Translations under genes and position numbers: made by a program | The notes under the pieces: model-generated | The model's database searches: none | What the model was told of the DNA's origin: nothing | Seen by the model: the letters and a program-made list of their open reading frames with translations, nothing else | Assembly: GCF_004028635.1 (NCBI RefSeq) | Contig: NZ_RQJW01000003.1 | Span: forward strand, 1,405,983 to 1,469,982 | Reading direction: 5' to 3' | From: Streptomyces cyaneus | GTDB lineage: Bacteria; Actinomycetota; Actinomycetes; Streptomycetales; Streptomycetaceae | Length of the DNA: 64,000 nt | Shown: piece after piece, positions 51,128 to 59,985 of the stretch | Layout of the letters: the number at the start of each line of letters is the position of its first letter | Position numbering within the stretch: the first letter of the stretch is position 1

Positions 51128-52198
51128 CTACTTCAGTGCTTCCCGCAGCGCGAAGTACGCCGCCTTCGGACGCAGTTGCTCGTCCCAGGGCAGCGCCGCG
51201 CCCTGGCCCTCGAAGAACGCCGGGATCCAGCTGTACTTGTCGGTGTAGTCCCAGATCGTGAGCCCCACGCACCGGCGCACCGCGAGGCAGGCGTCGGTCA
51301 GGTCCGCGTACCAGTCGGCCTGCTGGGCCAGCTTCTCCTCGGTCGCGGGGAGGATCATCCGGATGTCCACCTCGGTGAGCGAGGTGTCGAGTCCGAGCCT
51401 GGCGAAGCGCCGGAGGTTGTCCTCCAGCGTGGTCGGATAGCCGTACTGGAGCGCCAGATGGGCCTGGAGGCCGATGCCGTCGAGCGGTACGCCCTCGGCC
51501 TTCAGCTCCTTGGCGAGGTTGTAGTAGGCGTCGCTCTTCGGGCCGATCGACTCGATGTTGTAGTCGTTGAGGTAGAGCTTCACCTTCGGGTCGGCCTGGC
51601 GGGCCCAGCGCAGGGCGTCGGCGATGTAGCCGGGGCCGAGCGTCTTGTAGAAGATCGTCTCGCGGTACGTGCCGTCCTCGTTGAACGCCTCGTTGACGAC
51701 GTCCCAGGCGAAGACCTTGCCCCGGTAGTGCCGTACCTCCGTCTGGATGTGCTTCTTCAGTACGGCCCGCAGCTCGGTGGCCGTCCACTCGCGGCCGGTC
51801 AGCCAGCCGGGCAGCTGGCTGTGCCAGACGAGGGTGTGGCCGCGTACCTTCTGGCGGTTGGCGCGGGCGAGGTCGACGATCTCGTCGCCCTCGGAGAAGT
51901 CGAACACGCCCTGCTGGGGCTCGGTGGCGTACCACTTCATGCCGTTGCCCGGCGTGATCTGGTCGAACTCGCTGCCGAGGATCGCCTTGTACGGCTCGTC
52001 GACGAGCTCGGGGTTGTCGGTGGCGCTGCCGAAGTAGCGGCCGTGGCGCTCGGCGAGGTCGGCGAGGGTGGGCTGCTTGCCGTGCCGTTCGTCCGCCTGC
52101 GCCGCCGGGCCGGTGGCCACGCCGGCCGCGACCAGTACGGCGGCGAGGGCCCCGGCGAGTCTGAGCCGGGTGCGGGAGCGGGTGGTCGTACTGCGCAT
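51128..52198 (-). CDS. Secreted endo-1,4-beta-xylanase, family GH10
   Basis: The 356-residue enzyme has a signal peptide (RLRLAGALAAVLVAAGVATG, cut near AQA) and a single GH10 barrel without a carbohydrate-binding module. The acid/base is Glu170 in WDVVNEAF and the nucleophile Glu276 in LTEVDIRM; GHTLVWHSQLPGW and LTIWDYTDKYSW line the substrate groove. It cuts xylan outside the cell. GAGGAG precedes the ATG by seven bases. It is the last gene of an operon with a sugar ABC transporter, so its products are probably imported by that transporter. Confidence 0.95.
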   Translation of the reverse strand: MRSTTTRSRTRLRLAGALAAVLVAAGVATGPAAQADERHGKQPTLADLAERHGRYFGSATDNPELVDEPYKAILGSEFDQITPGNGMKWYATEPQQGVFDFSEGDEIVDLARANRQKVRGHTLVWHSQLPGWLTGREWTATELRAVLKKHIQTEVRHYRGKVFAWDVVNEAFNEDGTYRETIFYKTLGPGYIADALRWARQADPKVKLYLNDYNIESIGPKSDAYYNLAKELKAEGVPLDGIGLQAHLALQYGYPTTLEDNLRRFARLGLDTSLTEVDIRMILPATEEKLAQQADWYADLTDACLAVRRCVGLTIWDYTDKYSWIPAFFEGQGAALPWDEQLRPKAAYFALREALK

Positions 52199-52253
52199 GG
52201 TGCGACTCCTCACGGATCGGTGGTGTGTCGAGCCGTACGTCCGCCTGCGCGCG

Positions 52254-53147
52254 TCATCCCTTGGTGGCGCCGGCGGTGAGGCCGCCGACGAGCTGGCGCT
52301 CGGCGACCGAGTAGAAGGCGAGGGCGGGGACCATGGCCAGCACGAGGTAGGCGAACACGCGTGCGTAGTCCGCCGAGTACTGGCCCTGGAACTGCTGGAC
52401 GCCGATGGGCAGGGTCCACCAGGTCGAGTCGGTGAACACCAGAAGCGGCAGGAAGAAGTTGTTCCAGCTGGTGACGACGGCCAGGACCGAGACCGTGCCG
52501 AGCGCCGGTCGTGCCATGGGCAGCAGGACCCGCCAGAAGAACCCGAGCGGTCCGCACCCGTCCACCGTGGCGGCCTCCTCCAGCTCGCCGGGGATCTCCC
52601 GGAAGAAGCCGCGCAGGATGATGATCGTCATCGGCAGCCCGAAGGCGGCCTGCGGAAGGATCACGCCCAGCGGGTTGTCGAGCAGCCCCATGGAACGCAG
52701 CAGCAGGAACAGCGGCAGGGCCGCCACCGCGAAGGGGAACATCAGCCCCATCGTGAACAGCGTGAACAGCAACTCCCGCCCACGGAAGGCGAATCGGGCG
52801 AAGGAGAAGGCGGCCAGCGCGGACACGGCGACCACCAGCACGGTCGTCGCCACCGCGATCAGCGTGCTGTTGCCGACCAGCCGCCAGAAGTCGCCCGAGC
52901 CCAGGATGTCGCCGTAGTTGGAGAGCACCCACGGTCCGGGCAGCCCGACGGGGTTGCGGGAGAGCTGGTCGGTGGACTTGAAGCCGGACAGGGCGGCGTA
53001 CAGCAGCGGGAGGCCCATGACGGCGCCGACCACGCCGAGGATCAGGTGCAGGGGCAGGCTCTTCCGGCCCGGCTTCGCCGGCTTGCCCGACCTGCTCGGC
53101 TTGCTCAGCTTGCTCGGCTTGGCCGACTTGCCCAACGTGGCCGTCAC
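52254..53147 (-). CDS. Carbohydrate ABC transporter permease, MalG type
   Basis: The 297-residue protein has six membrane segments and the permease signature EEAATVDGCGPLGFFWRVLLPMARPAL (EAA loop) near residue 195, typical of the MalG half of CUT1 importers. The N-terminus is a basic tail built from SKP/GKP triplets encoded by a 9-bp repeat. Its GTG overlaps the stop of the MalF-type gene by four bases, so they are translationally coupled. No ATPase gene is present; the shared MsiK-type ATPase of Streptomyces probably serves. Confidence 0.92.
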   Translation of the reverse strand: MTATLGKSAKPSKLSKPSRSGKPAKPGRKSLPLHLILGVVGAVMGLPLLYAALSGFKSTDQLSRNPVGLPGPWVLSNYGDILGSGDFWRLVGNSTLIAVATTVLVVAVSALAAFSFARFAFRGRELLFTLFTMGLMFPFAVAALPLFLLLRSMGLLDNPLGVILPQAAFGLPMTIIILRGFFREIPGELEEAATVDGCGPLGFFWRVLLPMARPALGTVSVLAVVTSWNNFFLPLLVFTDSTWWTLPIGVQQFQGQYSADYARVFAYLVLAMVPALAFYSVAERQLVGGLTAGATKG

Positions 53148-54142
53148 TTGGCGTCTCCCCTCATCGTCGTGGTGGCCCCTTCGAGGTCGCGGCGGAGCAC
53201 GAACCGCTGGTAGGCGAGGGCGAAGACGAGGCTGATGCCGAACATGACCACGCTGATCGCGCTGGCGTAGCCGACCTGGTAGCGCTTGAAGCCGTACTGG
53301 AACATGGTCACGGCCATGGTCTCGGAGTGGTGGTCGGGGCCGCCCGCGGTGGTGACCCAGACCAGGTCGAAGAGCTGGATCGCCCCGATGACGGACAGGA
53401 AGACGCTGATGCGCAGGGTGGGCGCGAGCAGCGGCAGGGTGACACTGCGGAAGCGCTGCCAGGCGTTCGCGCCGTCGATCAGCGCGGCCTCGGTCAACTC
53501 CCGGGGGATGGACTGGAGTCCGGCCAGGTAGAGCATCATGTGGAAGCCGAAGTACTTCCACGTCATGACCAGGAAGAGCGTCGCCATCACCATGGACGGG
53601 TCGGCGAACCACTCGCCGCCCAGCCCGTCCAGCCCGACGTGGCCCAGGAGCTGGTCGGCGAGGCCGTCGTCGGGGGCGAAGATCATGCTGAACAGCACGC
53701 CCGTGATGGCCTCGGACAGCACGTACGGCGCGAAGAACAGCATCCGGTACACGGCACGGCCGCGCAGTCTCTGGTTGAGCAGTACGGCCATGGCGAGCGC
53801 GAACGGCAGCTGGACGGCGACCGACAGCACGACCAGGACCAGGCAGCGCCACAGGTCCCCGAGGAAGACCGGGTCCTGGAAGAGCCGGGTGAAGTTGTCG
53901 GTGCCGATGTAGTCGGACGGCATGCCGAAGCCGCCCCAGCGGAAGAAGGCCGCGTACAGCGCGAACAGGATCGGCAGCAGCACCAGGACGAGGAAGAGCA
54001 CCAGGGCGGGCACCTGGAACGCGACCGCGGTGAGCCAGTGCAGTGCGCGCCGCCGGGCCCGCCCCTTGGCCGCGCCGGCGGACATGGGCGGGACGTCGAC
54101 GTCGGGGCCGGTCCGCTTGTCCGGCAGGAACGTGGAGGTCAT
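53144..54142 (-). CDS. Carbohydrate ABC transporter permease, MalF type
   Basis: The 332-residue protein has six to seven membrane segments and the EAA loop TEAALIDGANAWQRFRSVTLPLLAPTLR, as in MalF-type CUT1 permeases. NFTRLFQDPVFLGDLWRCL and WGGFGMPSDYIGTDNF also fit the family. It follows the solute-binding gene by six bases and is coupled to the MalG-type gene. Together they should import a xylo-oligosaccharide, inferred from the xylanase in the same operon. Confidence 0.93.
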   Translation of the reverse strand: MTSTFLPDKRTGPDVDVPPMSAGAAKGRARRRALHWLTAVAFQVPALVLFLVLVLLPILFALYAAFFRWGGFGMPSDYIGTDNFTRLFQDPVFLGDLWRCLVLVVLSVAVQLPFALAMAVLLNQRLRGRAVYRMLFFAPYVLSEAITGVLFSMIFAPDDGLADQLLGHVGLDGLGGEWFADPSMVMATLFLVMTWKYFGFHMMLYLAGLQSIPRELTEAALIDGANAWQRFRSVTLPLLAPTLRISVFLSVIGAIQLFDLVWVTTAGGPDHHSETMAVTMFQYGFKRYQVGYASAISVVMFGISLVFALAYQRFVLRRDLEGATTTMRGDAK

Positions 54143-54148
54143 CGCCGG

Positions 54149-55444
54149 CTACTGCTCTTCCTTCGCGGCCTGTGTGATGGACTCGGTGACCTGCTGGGGG
54201 GACTTGGACCCGGCGATGAGCGCGGCCACGCTGTCGTTGACCTCCTGGCCCACGGCGGGCGCGTACGCCTGGTCGAGATAGAGCTGGAAGCCGGTGGCGC
54301 CCTTCAGCTGCGCCTGTACGGCCTTGATGTTGGGGTCGGCGATGGCGCTCTCGGCCGCCGGGACCACGGGGAGAACGCCGGTCTTCTTGACCAGCTCCAC
54401 GTCCGTCGCCTCGGAGGCGAAGAACTTCAGGAAGTCGACGGCGGCCTGCGGGGCCCCGCTGCGCAGGGCGTGCCCGCCGCCCCCGCCGAACACCTCGGTG
54501 ATCGCACCCTTGCCGCCGTCGACCGCCGGGAAGGGGAAGAAGCCGAGGTCGTCACCGAGGCCCTTGCCGGAGTCCGCCTGCACGACCGGGGCCCACTGGC
54601 CCATGAGTTCCATCGCCGCCTTGCCGTTGCCGACGGCCGCGGCCTGGCCGGTGGGGGTGGAGTAGGCGGCGCCGAGGAAGCCCTTTTGGAACGGCTGGAG
54701 GTCGACGAGCTCCTGGAGGTGCTGACCGGCCTGGACGAAGGGGTCGCCGGTGAAGTCCTTGTCGTCGTAGGCCTTCTGCAGGGCGGCGGCGCCGGCGGTG
54801 CGCATCGCGAGGTAGGCCCAGTAGTACATGCCGGGCCACTTCTCCTTGCCGGCCAGGGCCAGCGGCGTGGTGCCCTTCGCCTTCAGCTCGCGCACGGCGT
54901 CGAGGAAGCCGCTCCAGGTGGTCGGCGGCTCGGTGATGCCGGCGTCCTTGAAGAGCGCCTTGTTGTACCAGAAGCCGATCATGCCCATGTCGAACGGGAT
55001 GCCGTACACCTTCTCGTCGAGGAGGTACGGCTCCTTGGCGACCGGCAGCAGGCTGCCGGCGAAGTCCTTGGTCCGGTCGGTGAGGTCCTCGACGAGGCCT
55101 GCGTCGACCTGCTGCCTGAGTACGCCGCCGCCCCAGGTGTGGAAGATGTCGGGCAGCTTCCCGGAGGCGGTCAGTGCCGTCATCTTGGATTTGTAGGCGT
55201 CGTTCTCCATCTGGACGATCTTTATCTTCACCTTGGGGTTCTGGGCCTCGAACTTCTTGGCCAGCGCCGCCCAGACGCCCTTGGTCGGCTCGGTGGTGGA
55301 GATGTTCCACCACTCGATGGTGGTCGTCCCGTCCGACGACCCTCCGTCCGAGTCGCCGCCGCAACCGCTCAGTGCCGTCATGCCCAGACCGGCTGCGGCG
55401 GAGGCGGCGAGGAAGCCGCGGCGGGACAGTCCCGGGTCGCCCAT
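54149..55444 (-). CDS. Sugar ABC transporter solute-binding lipoprotein (Tat)
   Basis: The 431-residue protein begins with a twin-arginine signal (LSRRGFLAASAAAGLGM) ending in the lipobox TALSGCG. The mature part is a family 1 binding protein: TTIEWWNISTTEPTKGVW, ALAKKFEAQNPKVKIKIVQM, GKLPDIFHTWGGG, and PVVPAAESAI near the end. It captures the sugar outside the cell for the two permeases that follow. AAGGAG lies six bases before the ATG at 55444; the adjacent ATG at 55447 is too close. A CGAAAGTTTCG operator is upstream. Confidence 0.92.
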   Translation of the reverse strand: MGDPGLSRRGFLAASAAAGLGMTALSGCGGDSDGGSSDGTTTIEWWNISTTEPTKGVWAALAKKFEAQNPKVKIKIVQMENDAYKSKMTALTASGKLPDIFHTWGGGVLRQQVDAGLVEDLTDRTKDFAGSLLPVAKEPYLLDEKVYGIPFDMGMIGFWYNKALFKDAGITEPPTTWSGFLDAVRELKAKGTTPLALAGKEKWPGMYYWAYLAMRTAGAAALQKAYDDKDFTGDPFVQAGQHLQELVDLQPFQKGFLGAAYSTPTGQAAAVGNGKAAMELMGQWAPVVQADSGKGLGDDLGFFPFPAVDGGKGAITEVFGGGGGHALRSGAPQAAVDFLKFFASEATDVELVKKTGVLPVVPAAESAIADPNIKAVQAQLKGATGFQLYLDQAYAPAVGQEVNDSVAALIAGSKSPQQVTESITQAAKEEQ

Positions 55445-55847
55445 CATGCGCTCCTTGAGTACGGGACGGCCCGTCCACGGCCGTCCACTGGATCGAAAGT
55501 TTCGGAGTTGATCCAGAAAGCTGCGTTGTTGCCGCACCCTAAGGACAGCTGCCAAACGGTGGCAACCCCTTGTACGCGGTGAATCTGCCGCCAACTGTCA
55601 TGGCGGCCCCGCCGACCCCGCCCCTGCACTGCCGCACGGGGCCTAGGCGGACCGTCACTCTCAGCCTTCCCCCGCTGACGGCGCCCCCTGAAGGCGGGCC
55701 CCTGCCGCTACCCAACGACCACACGGCGCACCGAAACATTCGACCTGTCGGACGAACATTACGGAGCGAACTCCAGAAAGGGCACGGCACCTCCGGGCGA
55801 GGCTTGGGCCGCCTCTCGCCGGAGGCGAGTCGGGGAGGGCGCGCCGG
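55445..55847. other. Promoter region of the xylan operon
   Basis: About 400 bases. Besides the palindrome at 55494-55504 it contains GATCGAAAG and GATCCAGAAAG motifs and an AT-richer stretch near 55500-55530 where the promoter should be. The rest to 55847 shows no gene. Confidence 0.45.
55494..55504. promoter_or_regulatory. Palindromic operator of the xylan operon
   Basis: CGAAAGTTTCG is a perfect 11-bp palindrome 50 bases upstream of the solute-binding gene. From memory, CGAAA-N-TTTCG motifs occur upstream of actinomycete xylanase genes and bind a LacI/BxlR-type repressor. The repressor gene is not in this window. Confidence 0.6.
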
Positions 55848-56520
55848 TCACAGGCCGATGTGGCGGCTGCGGATGCCGTCCAGGGACTCGCGGCGGATCA
55901 GGAGCCGGGCATGGCCGTCGTTCACGGCGACTACCGGTGGGCGGCCGACCAGGTTGTAGCCGGAGGCCATGGGCAGGTGCCAGGCACCGGCGGCCGGGAT
56001 GGGCGAGCAGGTCCCCGGGACGGATGCCGTCGGGGGGCTCGACGTCGGCGGCCACTACGTCGCCCGCCTCGAAGTGGCGGCCCACCACGGTCACGAGGGT
56101 CGGCGCGGCGGAGCTCGGCGGTGCTGTGCCGACCCACCAGCCGGGACGCGTGCCGGACCCCGTACAGGGCGGGACGGGGATTGTCGCTCATGCCGCCGTC
56201 GACGGCGACGTACGTGTGCGCGCCGGTGCGCTTGACGGCGAGCACGTGGTGGAGCGCGACGCCCGCCGGGCCCGCTACCGCCCGCCCGGGTTCGATGATG
56301 AGGCGGGGCACCGCGAGCCCCGCTGCCGTGCACGCCTCGGTCAGCTCCGCACGCAGCTTGCGGGCCAGCAGGGTCAGGTCCAGGGCCGCTTCACCGGGCC
56401 GGTAGGCGATGCCGTGACCGCCGCCCAGGTCGAGTTCGGGCAGGACCAGACCGTGCTGTTCGTGCAGCCGGGCCACGAGGCCGACAAGGCGCCGTACGGC
56501 GGCCCGGGCCCACACCCCCC
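55848..56520 (-). pseudogene. Decayed diaminopimelate decarboxylase-like gene
   Basis: Read from 56520 downwards: LVARLHEQHGLVLPELDLGG followed by GHGIAYRPG, EPGRAVAGPAGVALHHVLAVK, VDGGMSDNPRPALYGVRHAS; then in a second frame TVVGRHFEAGDVVAADVE; then in a third frame MASGYNLVGRPPVVAVNDGH to the stop at 55848. These are the C-terminal blocks of LysA-type PLP enzymes (GG.G, EPGR, NPRPALY, YNLVGRPP). At least two frameshifts break the frame, and the N-terminal half with the PLP lysine is absent. The 289 bases upstream hold no gene. Confidence 0.82.
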
Positions 56521-56809
56521 GCCCAACTCGCCGCGCGAGCACCGCACGGACCCCGCCCGCACCATGACGCTGGGTATCCACCGGCAGCAAGCCGCCCGCT
56601 CGTCCCCCGTACAGCCCAACAAGGCACACACAAGGCCCCGAGCTCGATTGTTGATGTGCAGCCAACGCCTACCCGGCCAGTCTTAACGGAAGCTTGACGC
56701 TGAGCGCCCCCCGATCCGTGGGCCCATGCGTCACTCTCTGCATACGCTGGTGCGGCCGTCCGCGTGATGGCCGGAACCCTACGCAGAGCCGCACATCAGG
56801 AGCACGCCG

Positions 56810-58768
56810 ATGGCCGCCACGACCGAACACCCGCCGCCCAGTCGCCTGCGCGCCTGGATGCTGCAGGGGCTGTCCGACATGGGCAAGGGCCACGGTCCCC
56901 AGGGCCCGCACGCCGAGCCGGAGCCCGCCCCCAAGGGCCAGCCCTGGTACCGCGTCATGTGCCTCACCGGCGTCGACTACTTCTCGACCCTCGGCTACCA
57001 GCCTGGCATCGCGGCCCTCGCGGCCGGTCTGCTCTCCCCGATCGCGACCATCGTGCTGGTGATCGTCACCCTGGCCGGCGCCCTGCCCGTCTATCGCCGC
57101 GTGGCCGAGGAAAGCCCGCACGGCGAGGGCTCGATCGCGATGCTGGAGCGACTGCTGTCCTTCTGGAAGGGCAAGCTCTTCGTCCTGACCCTGCTCGGCT
57201 TCGCCGCCACCGACTTCCTGATCACCATCACGCTGTCGGCCGCGGACGCCTCGACCCACCTGGTCGAGAACCCGCACCTGGAAAGCGCCCTGCACGACAA
57301 GCAGCTGCTGATCACCCTGATCCTGGTCGCGTTGCTCGGCGCGGTGTTCCTCAAGGGCTTCCTGGAGGCGATCGGCGTCGCCGTCGCCCTGGTCGCCGTC
57401 TACCTCGCGCTGAATGCCGTCGTCGTGGTCGTCGGCCTGTACCACGTCCTCACCGAGGAGCACGTGGTCACCGACTGGTCCAACGCCCTGACGGCCGAGC
57501 ACGGCAACGTCTTCGTCATGATCGGCGTCGCCCTGATCGTCTTCCCCAAACTCGCCCTCGGCCTCTCCGGTTTCGAGACCGGCGTCGCCGTGATGCCGCA
57601 CGTCAAGGGCGATGCGGGCGACACCGAGGTGCGTCCGACGGGGCGGATCCGGGACACGAAGAAGCTGCTGACCGCTGCCGCGCTCATCATGAGCGTCTTC
57701 CTGATCGCCACCAGCTTCATCACCACCCTGCTGATCCCGGAGAAGGAATTCGAGTCGGGCGGCCAGGCCAACGGCCGCGCGCTCGCCTTCCTCGCGCACG
57801 AGTACCTCGGCGGCGCCTTCGGCACGGTCTACGACGTCTCGACGATCGCCATCCTGTGGTTCGCCGGCGCGTCGGCGATGGCCGGCCTGCTGAACCTGAT
57901 GCCGCGCTACCTGCCCCGCTACGGCATGGCCCCGCACTGGGCCAGGGCCGTCCGCCCCATGGTCATCGTCTTCACCCTGGTCGCCTTCCTGGTGACCTGG
58001 ATCTTCGACGCCGACGTCGACGCCCAGGGCGGCGCCTACGCCACCGGCGTACTGGTCCTGATCAGCTCCGCGGCCATCGCCGTGACCATCGCCGCCCGCA
58101 AGGCCGGCCAGCGCAACTGGACCATCGGCTTCGCGGTCATCTCGGCGGTGTTCCTCTACGTGACCGTCGTGAACGTCATCGAGCGCCCCGACGGCGTGAA
58201 GATCGGCGCCTGCTTCATCGCCGGCATCATCCTCATCTCGCTGCTCTCCCGGCTGCTGCGCGCCTTCGAGCTCCGCGTGACCAGCGTGACGCTGGACGAC
58301 ATGGCGGAACGATTCGTCAGGGACATCGCCAGCCGCAGGATCCGGTTCATCGCCAACGAGCCGGACCGCCGGGACAAGGCCGAGTACCGCGACAAGATCG
58401 AGCAGATCCGGGCGGACAACGACGTCCCGGAGCAGGAGGACTTCGTCTTCGTGGAGGTCACGGTCACCGACCCGTCCGAGTTCGAGGCGGGCCTGACCGT
58501 ACGCGGCGAGGTCCTGCACAACCGCTACCGCGTCCTCACCCTGGAGTCCTCCTCCATCCCCAACGCCCTGGCCGCCCTGCTCCTGCACGTCCGCGACACG
58601 ACCGGCTGCATCCCGCACATCTACTTCGAGTGGACCGAGGGCAATCCCTTCGCCAACTTCCTGCGCTTCTTCCTCTTCGGCCAGGGCGAGGTCGCCCCGG
58701 TCACCCGCGAGGTGCTCCGCGAGGCCGAGCCGGACCGGGATCGCAGGCCACGGGTACACACCGGCTGA
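56810..58768 (+). CDS. APC-superfamily transporter
   Basis: The 652-residue membrane protein has about twelve segments, beginning with MCLTGVDYFSTLGYQPGIAALAAGLLSP, in the style of APC-superfamily amino acid or cation transporters, and a cytoplasmic C-terminal domain of about 170 residues (RIRFIANEPDRRDKAEYRDK; VFVEVTVTDPSEFEAGL). FETGVAVMPHVKGD and ALIVFPKLALGLSGFETG lie in the transport core. The substrate is unclear: amino acids or potassium are both possible. CAGGAG lies about seven bases before the ATG. I saw no c-di-AMP riboswitch in the short leader. Confidence 0.82.
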   Translation: MAATTEHPPPSRLRAWMLQGLSDMGKGHGPQGPHAEPEPAPKGQPWYRVMCLTGVDYFSTLGYQPGIAALAAGLLSPIATIVLVIVTLAGALPVYRRVAEESPHGEGSIAMLERLLSFWKGKLFVLTLLGFAATDFLITITLSAADASTHLVENPHLESALHDKQLLITLILVALLGAVFLKGFLEAIGVAVALVAVYLALNAVVVVVGLYHVLTEEHVVTDWSNALTAEHGNVFVMIGVALIVFPKLALGLSGFETGVAVMPHVKGDAGDTEVRPTGRIRDTKKLLTAAALIMSVFLIATSFITTLLIPEKEFESGGQANGRALAFLAHEYLGGAFGTVYDVSTIAILWFAGASAMAGLLNLMPRYLPRYGMAPHWARAVRPMVIVFTLVAFLVTWIFDADVDAQGGAYATGVLVLISSAAIAVTIAARKAGQRNWTIGFAVISAVFLYVTVVNVIERPDGVKIGACFIAGIILISLLSRLLRAFELRVTSVTLDDMAERFVRDIASRRIRFIANEPDRRDKAEYRDKIEQIRADNDVPEQEDFVFVEVTVTDPSEFEAGLTVRGEVLHNRYRVLTLESSSIPNALAALLLHVRDTTGCIPHIYFEWTEGNPFANFLRFFLFGQGEVAPVTREVLREAEPDRDRRPRVHTG

Positions 58769-58870
58769 AACGGCCGCAGCCATCAGGATCGCGTCAAGGT
58801 TGAACCGTATGGCGTCAGAGCGCCGTGAGCGGTGAGCCGTTCCGGCGCCGGGGCCCCTACCGTCAGCACT

Positions 58871-59398
58871 GTGCCGTCCGGAGGAAGTAGACCGCGTCCG
58901 GCCCCGACCGGCGACCGCCACTGGCGCGTCAACGCCCGATTCGCCATGGGCTGCGCTCTGGCCTTCCTCAGCATGGCCCTGCTCGTCGACTACGACGCGC
59001 AGACCCTGACCCCGCCCCGGGCCCTGCTGTGGCTGGTGCTGACGGCCCTGGTCTTCGCGATCCTGCTCCCGCAGCGCGTGACCGCGGGCCCGGGCTGGCT
59101 GGCGGTGCGTGGCCTCGTACGACGGCAGTCGGTGCGCACGGACGCGCTGGTGACGGTACGGCAGCACGGTGACATCTCCGCGCACCTGACCCTGTGGGAC
59201 ACGGACGGCCGCCGCCTGGAACTGGACCCACGGATCCTTGTCGCCAACCCGCTGCTGTGGCACGAGCTGGACACCGGGGTACGCCGTTCACGCCAACGCG
59301 GGACGCTGCGTGAAGGAGCGGACGTACTGGAGCGGCTGGGGCATCAGATCGACGACGCGACGGCGCAGGCGGTGCTCAAGGCGTCAGGGATCTCCTGA
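58871..59398 (+). CDS. Membrane protein with a PH-like domain
   Basis: The roughly 175-residue protein has two membrane segments (MGCALAFLSMALLVDY and ALLWLVLTALVFAILLP) then a short cytoplasmic domain of PH-like appearance: GWLAVRGLVRRQSVRTDALVTVRQHGD, LTLWDTDGRRLELDPRILVANP. Its function is unknown. The GTG at 58871 fits the first conserved residues; an upstream ATG-like frame from 58832 is less likely. It follows the APC transporter on the same strand by 102 bases. Confidence 0.68.
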   Translation: MPSGGSRPRPAPTGDRHWRVNARFAMGCALAFLSMALLVDYDAQTLTPPRALLWLVLTALVFAILLPQRVTAGPGWLAVRGLVRRQSVRTDALVTVRQHGDISAHLTLWDTDGRRLELDPRILVANPLLWHELDTGVRRSRQRGTLREGADVLERLGHQIDDATAQAVLKASGIS

Positions 59399-59482
59399 GC
59401 TCCGCACTACGGTAGGGACCGCCACAAAAGCCACAACTAACAACACACCCCCACACCTCCCACCGTCAGCGAGGCGTTCCGC

Positions 59483-59902
59483 ATGACCCTGAGCATCCGC
59501 AACCAACTCCCCGGCACGATCACGGCCATCACCCCCGGCGAGGTCATGGCAACGGTGAAGCTCCGCCTCAACGGCGGCCAGGACCTCACCGCGGCGATCA
59601 CCCTGGAGGCCGTCGAGGACCTCGGCCTGGCCGAAGGCACCGCCGTGAAGGCCCTCGTGAAAGCGACGGAGATCTCCCTCGCCACGGCCCCGATCGACGG
59701 TCTGTCCATCCGCAACCAACTCCCCGGCACGATCACCGGCATCGCCACCGGCGGCGCGATGGCGTCGGTCAAGATCGCCGTGGAGGGCGGCGCTCTGACC
59801 GCGGCCATCACCAGGGACGCCACCACCGACCTCGCCCTCGCCCCCGGAGCCCCCGTCGTCGCGCTGGTCAAGGCGACGGAAGTTGCCCTGAAGACCGCCT
59901 GA
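59483..59902 (+). CDS. Molybdenum-pterin/oxyanion-binding protein with two Mop domains
   Basis: The 139-residue protein is two Mop (TOBE-like) domains in tandem. SIRNQLPGTITAITPGEVMATVKL at residues 4-27 is repeated as SIRNQLPGTITGIATGGAMASVKI at 75-98, and VKALVKATEISLAT matches VVALVKATEVALKT. Mop domains form molbindin shells that bind molybdate or tungstate. The di-domain form lets two copies make a hexamer-like ring. GAGG lies eight bases before the ATG. No molybdate transport genes are adjacent. Confidence 0.93.
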   Translation: MTLSIRNQLPGTITAITPGEVMATVKLRLNGGQDLTAAITLEAVEDLGLAEGTAVKALVKATEISLATAPIDGLSIRNQLPGTITGIATGGAMASVKIAVEGGALTAAITRDATTDLALAPGAPVVALVKATEVALKTA

Positions 59903-59909
59903 AGCAGAA

Positions 59910-59945
59910 AGGCTCCGCCCGGCCAGGTACGGCCAGTGCGGAGCC
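59910..59945. terminator. Terminator between the Mop gene and gcvP
   Basis: GGCTCCGC (59911-59918) and GCGGAGCC (59938-59945) form a perfect 8-bp stem with a 19-base loop that itself contains a GGCC dyad. It separates two convergent genes. Confidence 0.65.
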
Positions 59946-59985
59946 CTTCATTCACCTAGGTCTCTACGGGAGGTCCCTCGGTAAG

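Noticed and set aside
53327..55582. 751-residue plus-strand open frame across the sugar ABC genes
   Set aside because: Shadow of three minus-strand genes with clear permease and binding-protein motifs; it spans their boundaries without break, which is typical of high-GC shadows.
56640..56809. Possible c-di-AMP (ydaO-type) riboswitch before the APC transporter
   Set aside because: The gap is short and lacks the conserved aptamer cores; the transporter does not clearly match KimA either.
56669..59263. 864-residue minus-strand open frame opposite the APC transporter
   Set aside because: It is the antisense shadow of a GC-rich real gene: Asp/Glu/Gly/Arg-rich translation with no domain pattern, while the plus strand encodes a clear membrane transporter.
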